51,546 nt of DNA from an archaeon GW2011_AR18 (GCA_000806155.1 JWKX01000014.1:1-51546); one strand, 5' to 3'; positions 1 to 9,399 are shown, counted from the first letter of the stretch. Made by a program: numbers and translations. Notes: generated by a model not told the origin, from the sequence alone.

Positions 1-1297
1 TTAATGTTGTTGTCTGACCGCTATTTACAGTGACCAAAGTATTGTAATCTTGGTATCCTGTTTTTACCAATCTTACTGCACGTTCTCCAGGTGCTAAGTA
101 TGTCACAGTTCTAGGTGTTAGTCCTTTGTATACATTATCAACATATATCTGTGCTCCTGTTGGAGATGATGTAACACTCAAGGATCCTGTTTGTACTAAT
201 GCTACATCTACTATTGTATAATTATACACGATCTGGTTGTTTGCATTAACACTATTAGGGCTTGCTATATCTGTTGTGCTTACATGTTGTACGTATCCTA
301 CCTTTGACACTCTTAATGTGTATGTTCCTAGATCAACTCTATTATTTCCTCCAGCTCCTCCAGCATTTATTATCCCTTGATATCCTGGATGTCCTGTTTT
401 TGTTAATCTCCATGATGCGCCTGGACTTGTTCTAACCCAGAATGCTCCTGTACTATCTACTCTTTTCATTGCAACATGATATACTTTTGTGTCCCCTGCT
501 CTTAATGAGTGGTAGCTTGTATCAGTGAAGTATCCTTGTTTTTCAAGAATTAATCTGTATGTGTAATAGTTTGTATAATCCTGTACTGTCTTGTTCACGT
601 CTATTGGTGTATATCCTGCATATCCAGCGCTCTCTGTTCGTACCATTGCTTCTGTTGGTTCTGATGTTACTACGAATCTTACTTGTGGTACTGGATTTAA
701 TACTACATTTATTACATTATTTGATCCTGCTGGTGTTTCTATGAACTGGTAGTATGGTGCATATCCTTCTTTTTTTATTGTGAGGAAATGTGTTCTCTCA
801 TCATTATATTCTGCGTCAGGGTTTGTGTCTGCCAGGTTTGTTAATGTCACGTTTGTTTTTTCCGGGAATGCCTGGGCGTATTCATCTGGAGTGTATGCCT
901 GCCTGTTTAATCCTTTTATTACTCCTACTACTGTTACATTAGCTCCTTCTGGTATTGTATTCACTGTAAAAGTGTTTGTGAATGTATATGCAGATTCTAA
1001 TGTTATATTTAAGACATTATTTGATCCTGCTGGTGTACTGACATATTCTATTGCTTCTTTATAACCTAATTTATCTATTAATATTGTGTGATAATTATTT
1101 GTCTCTGTATCATACAAATTTGTGATTCTTACTGGAGAATTTCCTTTATATATTCCTCCTGCATAAATTTGAGCTCCTGTAGGAACTGTATCAACCAATA
1201 ATGTGTTTGTATAAGTATAAGCTAATACACTACCTACCATAACTAAAAACAAACTTAAAATTACTAAAGAAATTGTTATTTTTCTTCTTCTATCCAA
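1..1297 (-). CDS. PEGA-domain repeat surface protein with N-terminal signal/TM segment; TTG start; runs off the window edge
   Basis: Open minus frame from TTG at 1295-1297 after GGAGGCGAG: MDRRRKITISLVILSLFLVMVGSVLAYTYTNTLLVDTVPTGAQIYAGGIYKGNSPVRI...; repeated VxSxPxGAxIYVDxxYKGxTP motifs; open to position 2. Not in the ORF track because it has no stop in the window. Confidence 0.85.
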   Translation of the reverse strand, partial: MDRRRKITISLVILSLFLVMVGSVLAYTYTNTLLVDTVPTGAQIYAGGIYKGNSPVRITNLYDTETNNYHTILIDKLGYKEAIEYVSTPAGSNNVLNITLESAYTFTNTFTVNTIPEGANVTVVGVIKGLNRQAYTPDEYAQAFPEKTNVTLTNLADTNPDAEYNDERTHFLTIKKEGYAPYYQFIETPAGSNNVINVVLNPVPQVRFVVTSEPTEAMVRTESAGYAGYTPIDVNKTVQDYTNYYTYRLILEKQGYFTDTSYHSLRAGDTKVYHVAMKRVDSTGAFWVRTSPGASWRLTKTGHPGYQGIINAGGAGGNNRVDLGTYTLRVSKVGYVQHVSTTDIASPNSVNANNQIVYNYTIVDVALVQTGSLSVTSSPTGAQIYVDNVYKGLTPRTVTYLAPGERAVRLVKTGYQDYNTLVTVNSGQTTTL

Positions 1298-1418
1298 TTT
1301 TCTCGCCTCCAATTAAAATATTTTTTATTTAAATCTAGTTCATTATATATTTAAACTTATTACAAAAGGAAAATATATTTCATAATATACACTTTTAACA
1401 ATATTTGCTTATTCTCTT

Positions 1419-1535
1419 TATTTAGGGGCTTTGCCCCATAACTCTTTCATAAGTTAGACTTTTGGGGCAGAATATTCACTTACGAGGCAACCTTGACTTA
1501 TGAGCTACTTATGAGGCAAAGCCTTATTTAGGGAT
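1419..1535. repeat. Intergenic structured element with nested inverted and direct repeats
   Basis: GGGGCtttGCCCC hairpin (1425-1437); ggctttgcc (1427-1435) is complementary to ggcaaagcc (1515-1523); ttatttaggg occurs near both ends; cataagt/acttatg pairs inside. Confidence 0.6.
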
Positions 1536-1575
1536 AAATTTATAAAGTAAAGTCTGTTTTTTATATAAAAGGTGC

Positions 1576-2286
1576 TTGATATTGATTGGAAAAAAAGGTT
1601 ATATTTCCATTGTTCTTTTACTAATTATATTTATCACACTAGGTTTTATTTTGGGTTATACACTTTTTAATGATGATTATAATTCAATAACAGGTGCAGC
1701 AACCTCTACTGTTGGTAACTTAACTGCTAATGTTGTTACAGCTGTTGCTTGTACATGGAGTAATGCTGCCCTGAATGTTAGTTTTGGTGAGGGAATATCT
1801 CAGTCTTTATCTCAGGGTCCTGTATATAATGCTTCTAAAAATTTTGAGGGATATATTGGTGGTGGTGCACAGAATGTTGGTATTAACTGGACTCATTATA
1901 ATATTACTGCAGACATTACTAATACTGACAGTATAAATATTTCAATTAAGGGTCAGCATCTTCTTATAGGTATTAATACTCTTGGTGTTGGTAATATTAC
2001 TTGGATGTCTAATGAATCTAATGGTAATGGTACTGATGCTTCTGGTGTTATTAGGAACTTTACTTATCTTGGTTCTAGTGCTGCTGGTCAAAATTTTGAA
2101 GGTTTTAATCTTACTCTGATTAATGATGGTGATACTAAACTTGCTTCACGTAATAGAAACTTTTCTAATCAATTGACAGCAGGTTCTACTGTCTGGTTTA
2201 GGTTCTGGCTTCATGTTCCAAGAGGTCAGATAGGTGGAAAATACGTAGGAAATTATACGCAGACTTGTACTGCAGCAACAACTTAA
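1576..2286 (+). CDS. Secreted/anchored surface protein, family A
   Basis: N-terminal TM, many N-glycosylation-type sequons, CTWSNAALNVSFG motif and C-terminal Cys; paralogous to 3365-3922. TTG start. Confidence 0.75.
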   Translation: MILIGKKGYISIVLLLIIFITLGFILGYTLFNDDYNSITGAATSTVGNLTANVVTAVACTWSNAALNVSFGEGISQSLSQGPVYNASKNFEGYIGGGAQNVGINWTHYNITADITNTDSINISIKGQHLLIGINTLGVGNITWMSNESNGNGTDASGVIRNFTYLGSSAAGQNFEGFNLTLINDGDTKLASRNRNFSNQLTAGSTVWFRFWLHVPRGQIGGKYVGNYTQTCTAATT

Positions 2287-2289
2287 AAG

Positions 2290-2865
2290 ATGGTGATGAA
2301 TAAAATATTATTGATTGTAGGGATGTTCCTAATTAGCATCTCATTGGTTAGTGCAAGCATTGGTGTAGGTATATCTCCCTCAAAAGTTTCAGATCAGGTT
2401 GTTAGTAAGCAGGAAAAAAATTATACTTTCACTATCTATAATACTGGTGATATTCCTGTTTTGATTAAAATGAGTGCCTCTGATGAATTGGAAGGTAAAG
2501 TAAAATTCTATCCTGAAGAATTATCAATAATTCCTGAACCTGAACCTCATAGGCTTCCTCCTGTTAATGGTAAGGATGTTATTGTAACAGTGAAAGCTCC
2601 TGTATCTCGTGATCTTAAAAAAATAACAGGCCATATTGTTGCCACTGCCGGTGCTGCTCCAGGTTCTAGTTTTGGTGGTTCTGGTGCTGTTGCCTCTAGG
2701 TTTGAATTGCAGATATCTCCTCCTAAACATTTCTGGGATTACATGACTGATAAGCAGATTATATTAGTAAATTTATTGATATTACTAGTTATCATAATAT
2801 TTATTGTAAGATGGTTGATGAAAAAGAAGGGTATACATTTTGCTTTAGTGAAAGAAGAAGAATGA
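2290..2865 (+). CDS. Signal peptide + Ig-like domain + C-terminal TM protein, family B
   Basis: SIGVGISPSKVSDQVVSKQEKNYTFTIYNTGDIPVLIKM...PEPEPHRLPPVNGK, then TM and basic tail; paralogue follows. Confidence 0.75.
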   Translation: MVMNKILLIVGMFLISISLVSASIGVGISPSKVSDQVVSKQEKNYTFTIYNTGDIPVLIKMSASDELEGKVKFYPEELSIIPEPEPHRLPPVNGKDVIVTVKAPVSRDLKKITGHIVATAGAAPGSSFGGSGAVASRFELQISPPKHFWDYMTDKQIILVNLLILLVIIIFIVRWLMKKKGIHFALVKEEE

Positions 2866-3368
2866 AAAAATTAATCTTAATAATAATTTTCTTGATGAAC
2901 TTATCTGTAGTCTCCGCAAGCGTGGGTGTTGGTGTCTCTCCAGCTAAATTATCTGATACAATATTTACTGGTGAAGTTAAGGAATATGATTATATAATTT
3001 ATAATACTGGTGATATTAATATTACAGCTAAGATTAGTATAGAAGGTGAACTTAGTGATTATATTGATATTTCAGAAAAAGAAATTTTTTTATTGCCTGA
3101 ACCTGAACCTCATAGACTTCCTCCTGTTAATGGTAAGATTACAAAAATAAGAATTAAATCTCCTTTGCTATTGCACGAAAAAAATTATACCTCAAAAGTT
3201 GTAGCATCTGTTAATCCTGGTTTTGGCGGATTGATAACAACTGGTGCTGTAGCATCTAATATTTATATTACTGTAAAGCCTAGATATAGTTTTTATTTTA
3301 AATATATTATCTTATTATTTATTATAATTGTTTTTTATTTAGTTATTAAAAAAAGAGGTTCTAGATGA
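2862..3368 (+). CDS. Family B paralogue (signal peptide + Ig-like + TM)
   Basis: Start at ATG 2862 (MKKLILIIIFLMNLSVVSASVGVGVSPAKLSD), overlapping the previous stop; the track start at 2811 is too long. Shares NTGDI and PEPEPHRLPPVNGK. Confidence 0.75.
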   Translation: MKKLILIIIFLMNLSVVSASVGVGVSPAKLSDTIFTGEVKEYDYIIYNTGDINITAKISIEGELSDYIDISEKEIFLLPEPEPHRLPPVNGKITKIRIKSPLLLHEKNYTSKVVASVNPGFGGLITTGAVASNIYITVKPRYSFYFKYIILLFIIIVFYLVIKKRGSR

Positions 3369-3922
3369 AAAAATATTTAATTATAATGATATTATCTGTA
3401 TTGATGTTTATATCATTATTATTCGTTGGCAATAATTTTACAGGTTATGATTCTGCTCAACTATCTAACCTTACAGCTAATATTGTCTCTGCTATTGCCT
3501 GTACTTTCAGCAATGATGCCTTGAATGTTTCTTTTGGTGATGCTATTACTGCAGGTTCTAACTATAATGCTTCTAAGAATTTTGTTGATCTTCACAGTAA
3601 TACTTGGTATAATATTACAATAGACATAACCAGCAGTAGTAATCTTAATGTCTCTATAAAGGGAACTAATTTTATCTCAGGTAGTAATTCTGTTGGTATT
3701 GGTAATGTCTCATGGTCTAGTAATACCACGTCTTCTAATGGTTCTAATATGGTTTTTCCAGGTAATGCTAACATTAGTAATTCATATGATGTAAATAATC
3801 TTATAGCATCAGATGCTGTATCAGGTAGTGTTGCATATTATAGGATGTGGCTTAGACTTCCATCAGGAACATCTGGTGGGCAATATTCTGGCACTTATAC
3901 TTTGAGGTGTACTGAATTATGA
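3365..3922 (+). CDS. Family A paralogue, secreted surface protein
   Basis: LSNLTANIVSAIACTFSNDALNVSFGDAI...YNASKNF parallels the 1576 gene. Confidence 0.75.
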   Translation: MKKYLIIMILSVLMFISLLFVGNNFTGYDSAQLSNLTANIVSAIACTFSNDALNVSFGDAITAGSNYNASKNFVDLHSNTWYNITIDITSSSNLNVSIKGTNFISGSNSVGIGNVSWSSNTTSSNGSNMVFPGNANISNSYDVNNLIASDAVSGSVAYYRMWLRLPSGTSGGQYSGTYTLRCTEL

Positions 3923-4741
3923 AAAAGATTATTATTTTATTATTAATGTTTATAATATCTATTCCTTTTGTCATATCTGTTGATTCAGAAAACAGTGGTA
4001 ATTTATCTTTTGGTGTTGTTAGTGATGTTACTACATCTACTGTTTCTTCTCCAACTGTATCTTCTGGTGGTGGTGCTGCTACCTCAAGTGTGACATCTGA
4101 TTTTAGTGTATCCCCTGAATTACTCTTTTAACAATAGTTTTTCATTAACTCCATCATCATCTAGGAATCTTTCTATATCTTTTAGTCCTGTAAAAGGTAC
4201 TAGTAATGGTGTCTATGTTGGTAAGATAATAGTTAAGTCAGGCGAGAAGTATAAGACTATTTATCTTATTATAAACTTTAGAGAAAGTTCTTTGCTTGAT
4301 ATCAATGTTAAAGTCCTTCCTGAATACAAGTCTGTCTATTCTGGTGATGATATCATCTCTTCAATATTATTGCATAATTATGGTACTGATTCAGGTCTTA
4401 TTCATGCTGATCTTAATTTTTCTGTTATTGATTTTGATAGGAATGTCCTTGTTGAATACTCAAAGGAAGGTATTGATCTTGGTAAAGAATTATTTTTCAC
4501 TAGAGATTTCAATATTCCTAAACATTCAGGTAACGGAAGATATATCCTTGTAGGAACTCTTTCTTATGGTAATTCTTCTGTATTCTCATATGATTATTTT
4601 GATGTTGTCAAGAAACCTGTTATTGAGATTGTGTATGATTATAGTGTACTGCTTATTATTATAACTTTGATGTTAGCTATTGGGATCTATGAATTTGTCT
4701 CATATAGGAATCATTCTAGATTGCTTTCTAAATTGAAATAA
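3919..4741 (+). CDS. Signal peptide + NEW3/Ig-like + C-terminal TM protein, split by a +1 frame change near 4128-4132
   Basis: Track ORFs 3919-4131 and 4106-4741 join as ...SVSPELLF|NNSFSLTPSSSRNLSISFSPVKG... at CTC TTT TAA C. Confidence 0.65.
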
Positions 4742-4878
4742 AATTGGTTTACTTCTCAGAGTTTGTTCATTCAGTCATTATCTCTTATCAGAGTTATATC
4801 ATCATTGAAGTATATTTAGAATAGTTGATAGTTTTATATAATTAACTAAAGTTTTAGAGAAAGATTTATATAGTAATT

Positions 4879-4898
4879 ATACTATAATATTATAGTAT
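4879..4898. promoter_or_regulatory. Perfect 20-bp palindrome overlapping the start codon of the wHTH-MNT gene
   Basis: ATACTATAAT|ATTATAGTAT; ATG at 4897-4899. Confidence 0.7.
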
Positions 4899-5511
4899 GA
4901 AAGATATAATAGTGCTTACAGAATTAGAAATAAAAATATTAATCCATTTTACAGGGGATTATAATCTAAAGATTAGTATATTGCAATTAGCAAAAAGATT
5001 AAAAATTCACTATCCAAATATTTATAATACAATTAAGAGTCTAGAAAAAAGAAATTTAATAATATTAGAAGTTGTTGGCAAGGCTAGTATTTGTTCATTA
5101 AATAAAAAATCACTTGAATTGCCTGTATATTTAGCATATGCAGAAAAAAATCAGGCAAATGAAATAATAAAAAAATTTCCTATTATTGATAGAATAGCAA
5201 GAGAGGCAATAAAAATAGAGCCTAATAGTATACTTGGCATATTCGGAAGCCATGTAACAGGAAATGCAGGAAAGCAATCAGATATTGATATCTTCTTGAT
5301 AACTGATAATAGGAAAGGATTTATTGACCTAATCCCAAGAAACTTTCCTCAATACGAAAAAAAAATAGATTTTAATATTATCTCATTTGAAGAATTCACA
5401 GAATCATTGAATACAAAAAAATTAACAATAAGTTCAGAAATAATAAAAAATAAGATATTAATATATGGTGCAGAAATTTATTATAATATTATGTTGCAGA
5501 AGGAATTATGA
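4897..5511 (+). CDS. Winged-helix + minimal nucleotidyltransferase (MNT) protein
   Basis: N-terminal HTH (ILQLAKRLKIHYPNIYNTIKSLEKRNLI), then GIFGSHVTGNAGKQSDIDIFLI (GS...DxD). Confidence 0.85.
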   Translation: MKDIIVLTELEIKILIHFTGDYNLKISILQLAKRLKIHYPNIYNTIKSLEKRNLIILEVVGKASICSLNKKSLELPVYLAYAEKNQANEIIKKFPIIDRIAREAIKIEPNSILGIFGSHVTGNAGKQSDIDIFLITDNRKGFIDLIPRNFPQYEKKIDFNIISFEEFTESLNTKKLTISSEIIKNKILIYGAEIYYNIMLQKEL

Positions 5512-5651
5512 TAGATATAACAGAGATAAATAGAGAATACAAAAATCTAGTAATTAAAGAATGTATTAAAGAGAAAGATGAACAAGTTTCAGGCAGGATA
5601 AAGCTTATGTTCATAATGGTATATTTCATAAGCTATTTAATTTTTCAATAA
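5508..5651 (+). CDS. Short ORF coupled to MNT; possible truncated HEPN partner
   Basis: ATGA overlap with MNT stop; MIDITEINREYKNLVIKECIKEKDEQVSGRIKLMFIMVYFISYLIFQ (47 aa). Confidence 0.4.
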   Translation: MIDITEINREYKNLVIKECIKEKDEQVSGRIKLMFIMVYFISYLIFQ

Positions 5652-5682
5652 TCTTTTTAAACTATCCTTGAATATTTATACT

Positions 5683-5865
5683 ATGGATTATGAAGAGTTG
5701 AAGGAAGACAAAGTCTATAAGTTAATCACAGAAATATCAAGATTAAAAGACTTATTATTCAAAGATGGAATTAATTTTGAATTTGGGGATGCTGAGTATA
5801 TAAAATATAAAAGATTATGTGAGGAGTTAAGTGCTACAGATACTATTGAAATTAAGATATCATAA
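5683..5865 (+). CDS. Hypothetical small protein
   Basis: MDYEELKEDKVYKLITEISRLKDLLFKDG... Confidence 0.4.
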   Translation: MDYEELKEDKVYKLITEISRLKDLLFKDGINFEFGDAEYIKYKRLCEELSATDTIEIKIS

Positions 5866-5958
5866 GAGTATTATGGATATTATAAAAGAACAAGCCAGAG
5901 TAATTCGTGTTATGGAAGAAGGTGCTAGAAGTGCTATAAAAACTTTAGAAAAACTTGT

Positions 5959-6498
5959 CTAAACAGCTTTCTCATCTATTTTTAACAAATATCCTACATA
6001 TTTAATAAAGAAATGCCCTAAGACCCAGATTATTGTTAAATATACAAATAATCTTATTGATGAATAATATATGGGTAATACTATTATTCCTATTCCTATT
6101 GCTGATCCTATCTGATCTATTATTGGTAATGTCTCTCCTGGTTTTACTCTCATTCTTCTTTTAACAAAACTTCCTAATGCATCCCCAAACATTACAGCAA
6201 TTCCTATTAATATTCCAAATGATATTATATTAATCTCTTTATAATTAATTAAGCTTATTGCATTGAATAAATAATTATCATGTAATATTCCTTGTATTAT
6301 ACCTACTATTATTGCTCCTATTACTGCAAATATTACCCCTCTGAATGTCTTATGATCTCCTAATATTCTTTTTTTATTAAATTTTTTCTTGAAATCTAAC
6401 GGATAATCTAAGAATTTAAAATGGTTTTTTACAAATACTGGCATCATGTTAGATATTGCAGCCGGTATTAAGAAATATATTATTGATACTATATCCAT
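5959..6498 (-). CDS. carS: CDP-archaeol synthase (CarS family)
   Basis: PAAISNMMPVF...ILGDHKTFRGVIFAVIGA...GDALGSFVKRRMRVKPGETLPIIDQIGSAIG. Confidence 0.9.
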   Translation of the reverse strand: MDIVSIIYFLIPAAISNMMPVFVKNHFKFLDYPLDFKKKFNKKRILGDHKTFRGVIFAVIGAIIVGIIQGILHDNYLFNAISLINYKEINIISFGILIGIAVMFGDALGSFVKRRMRVKPGETLPIIDQIGSAIGIGIIVLPIYYSSIRLFVYLTIIWVLGHFFIKYVGYLLKIDEKAV

Positions 6499-7526
6499 TA
6501 TTTTTCACCTAGTTTTTTATCTATTATCTTAAATAATTCATTATTTCCTGGGTTATAGCTTTTTTTCTTATATATCTTAAGATTAATTAAAAATTTTCTT
6601 AGATTCTCTTCAGTTAATTCTTTGTACATATTTCCATAATTATTCTCATTTACATATAATGCATTCAAGTATTGTTCAAATTGTTTTTTTATTGGTATTA
6701 CTAATATTGGTTTTTTTAGATAAATAGCCTCACTTATTAGATTAATTCCCCCAGTTGTGATTACTGCTTTACATTCTTTTATATCTTTATCAAAGTTTTC
6801 TTCTGAAAAGTTCTTAAATGTTATATTATTATCTTTTGATTCTTGATTGAATCCATATACTATAAACTCTTCTGAAAATTTTTTTAATTCTTCCAGTATT
6901 TTCTTATTTTTTGTTATTGATAAATATATTAATACACTATTTTTCACTTTTTTCTTGTTTTCTATCAAGCTTTTTCTTATTACAGGATCTATTCTGATTG
7001 CTTTAGACTTATTTTTTAATTTTTGTCCTGGTAATGTCAATACTATGTTCTCATCTGCTTTATTATATCCTACTACAAATTTAGATGTTAAGTAATCAAA
7101 TATCTGAAATTTAGGTATAGTGTAATTTCCATCTGTGATATAATGTTCATTATCAAATGTTATGCTTTTAATATTGTTTTTTTCTGCATAATATAATGTT
7201 CCTGGTTCGAAGTCAGATATTACTATCTCAGGATTGAATTTATCTATTTGTTTTAATGTTTCATTATCTATATAATCCTTTTTAATAAAGATCTTATAAT
7301 TCTTAAAGAATGTTTTTATTGCTGATACAGAATTGTTATTGTTTAATATCAGTTGTAACCCTTTAGCATAATACACATTATCAAAATCCTTTTTCAAATA
7401 ATCATAAGCAGCTAATCCACCTATTATCATTACTTCATGTTTTTTCTTTAGTAAATACTCAATCAATATCTTGCTTCTTGTGTAATGACCAGCACCTACC
7501 CCGCAGACTCCATATAATATTCTCAT
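6498..7526 (-). CDS. Glycosyltransferase, MJ1255/GT28-like
   Basis: MRILYGVCGVGAGHYTRSKILIEYLLKKKHEVMIIGG...VITTGGINLISEAIYLKKPILVIPIKKQFEQYLNA. Confidence 0.85.
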   Translation of the reverse strand: MRILYGVCGVGAGHYTRSKILIEYLLKKKHEVMIIGGLAAYDYLKKDFDNVYYAKGLQLILNNNNSVSAIKTFFKNYKIFIKKDYIDNETLKQIDKFNPEIVISDFEPGTLYYAEKNNIKSITFDNEHYITDGNYTIPKFQIFDYLTSKFVVGYNKADENIVLTLPGQKLKNKSKAIRIDPVIRKSLIENKKKVKNSVLIYLSITKNKKILEELKKFSEEFIVYGFNQESKDNNITFKNFSEENFDKDIKECKAVITTGGINLISEAIYLKKPILVIPIKKQFEQYLNALYVNENNYGNMYKELTEENLRKFLINLKIYKKKSYNPGNNELFKIIDKKLGEK

Positions 7527-7558
7527 ATACTCTCTTGTTTATTATTTGTTTATATATT

Positions 7559-7606
7559 TTTAGGGGTCTACATTTTGAACAATTTCTACATTTAGGGGTC
7601 TACATT
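7559..7606. repeat. Two direct repeats tttaggggtctacatt in a divergent intergenic region
   Basis: Identical 16-mers at 7559-7574 and 7591-7606. Confidence 0.7.
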
Positions 7607-7651
7607 ATTTTAGTAGAAACATTTATTAAATTCTTTCTTTGAACTATTAGT

Positions 7652-8095
7652 ATGGAACCTTGGTATATCTTTGCAGTTATATGGGTAGCTATGGTTGCTC
7701 ACTCTTTTTGGGAAGCATCTATTGAAGGTTTGAATGCATGGGATAAAAATAAGTATGGTTGGAAATGGCAGATTCGTTATAATATCTCATTAACAAGGTA
7801 TCACTTCTGGTTATTCTTTGTATATCTTCCATTAATTATCATTTTATTGCCTATGGTTGTTGCAGGTTTTTCATTAAAATTATTCGGCATACTATTATCA
7901 GCATATTTGTCTGGTATGGTTATTGAGGATTTCTTCTGGTTTATTGTTAATACAGAGATTAAGTTTAAAGAATCATGGAATCCTAAATTCGCTTCTTATT
8001 ATCCCTGGTTAGTATTAGGAAGGTTCAGGATTCCTATAATTTACATAGCAGGTATTGGTTTATCATTATTAGCATGGTTCTTATTTGTTAGATAA
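7652..8095 (+). CDS. Hypothetical polytopic membrane protein
   Basis: Several hydrophobic helices; MVIEDFFWFIVNTEIKFKESWNPKFA. Confidence 0.65.
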   Translation: MEPWYIFAVIWVAMVAHSFWEASIEGLNAWDKNKYGWKWQIRYNISLTRYHFWLFFVYLPLIIILLPMVVAGFSLKLFGILLSAYLSGMVIEDFFWFIVNTEIKFKESWNPKFASYYPWLVLGRFRIPIIYIAGIGLSLLAWFLFVR

Positions 8096-8745
8096 TTATC
8101 TTATCTTATAGAATCTTTCAGCATATCTGCATTTTGCATGGAATCCAGAAAAGAATGCTCTTATTATTACATGTGTAAATAATAAATAAATATACAATCT
8201 TTGGCTCTTGAACATCTTCATTGCTTTTATTTTTTTCCAGAATGTCTTGCTAACATCTACATATATTCTTGGATGTGTCTCATTTACTACATTCCATATC
8301 TCAAAAGCATACAAGTTGATTGTTTTTTTCTTGTCTATTATATCTAGTGCTTTTACAACAGACTGATGCACTCCTCTATGGTCTGGATGTGGATCTTGAT
8401 TGCTGTGTGTTAGTATTGTTTTTGGCTTGTACTCATTTATTATCTTTGCAATTTGTAATATCACTTTTTTCTTTGCTGCTTGATCAGTAATATTTCCATC
8501 AGGTAATCCTAGGAATAGTGTTGTCTCAACCCCTAAATATCTGTCTATGTTTGTTGATTCTTTTATTCTCTCATCTACTAGAGTATCTTTGTCAAGCCAT
8601 GGTGAGCTTTTATCTCCATTGGCAAATATTACTACTATTACTCTCTTGCCCTCTTCTGCATATCTAGATACAGTCCCGCCACATCCTATTACCTGATCAT
8701 CAGATACTAGGAATGAGCAGCCATCACTAGTATGGTCTCGCTCAT
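8096..8745 (-). pseudogene. PIG-L/LmbE-type deacetylase, frame-disrupted in the catalytic motif
   Basis: SETILVMAAHS in one frame, then SDDQVIGCGGTVSRYAEEGKRVIVVIFANGDKS...HSNQDPHPDHRGVHQSV in another; about 8 extra nt (8702-8709) with an in-frame TAG split AHS/DDQ. Confidence 0.75.
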
Positions 8746-8870
8746 TTTACTCATCACCTCCTTTCATGCCTAAAGCTTTCATTCTTTGAGGCAAAGTTTG
8801 TAATTTATCGAATTTCATCTATTAACTTTATTTCAAAACCTTTATAAATATTCTCTCAAACCAACTTTTT

Positions 8871-9041
8871 ATGACAAAGGAATTAAAGTGCAATTCTTGC
8901 AGTACAAGGCTTACTAACCTTAATGGTTCTGTAGTTTTCAAATGCCCTAAATGTAACGAGCATGATCTTATTAGATGTACTCATTGTAGGAAGATAGTTG
9001 CTAAGTATGAATGTTCTTGCGGTTTCTCAGGACCTAATTAG
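8871..9041 (+). CDS. Small archaeal zinc-ribbon RNA-binding-type protein
   Basis: MTKELKCNSCSTRLTNLNGSVVFKCPKCNEHDLIRCTHCRKIVAKYECSCGFSGPN; four CxxC-type knuckles; upstream of aEF1-beta. Confidence 0.85.
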   Translation: MTKELKCNSCSTRLTNLNGSVVFKCPKCNEHDLIRCTHCRKIVAKYECSCGFSGPN

Positions 9042-9050
9042 GAGTTTAGA

Positions 9051-9323
9051 ATGGCTAAGATGTTTATTACTTTGAAGATTATGCCTGATGATCAGGAGAC
9101 TAATTTAGAATCCGTTAAGACATCTATTGTTAAGATAATTGCTGATTTTGGTGGTTCTTTCAAAGAAGATAGTTTAGAACCTGTTGCTTTTGGTTTGAAA
9201 GCTTTAAAGATTATGTATCTTATTGATGAATCCAAGGGTGTTGATGAACTTTGCGAATTAATATCAGCAGTTGAAGGTGTTGGTAATGTTGAAGCTGTTG
9301 ATATGAGAAGAGCTGTCGGTTAA
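9051..9323 (+). CDS. ef1b: Archaeal elongation factor 1-beta
   Basis: MAKMFITLKIMPDDQETNLESVKTSIVKIIADFGG...PVAFGLKALKIMYLIDE...VEAVDMRRAVG. Confidence 0.9.
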   Translation: MAKMFITLKIMPDDQETNLESVKTSIVKIIADFGGSFKEDSLEPVAFGLKALKIMYLIDESKGVDELCELISAVEGVGNVEAVDMRRAVG

Positions 9324-9399
9324 CTTTTCTGGTATTTACATAGTAATTTTCAAATATTTTTCCATAAAGTTTATTAAAAATAAAATTCAATAAATATAT

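Noticed and set aside
559-1064. Plus-strand ORFs within the first kilobase
   Set aside because: Antisense to the PEGA-repeat protein, whose repeats explain the sequence.
5873-5962. 29-aa ORF MDIIKEQARVIRVMEEGARSAIKTLEKLV as a gene
   Set aside because: Too short to support without expression or conservation; overlaps the end of carS.
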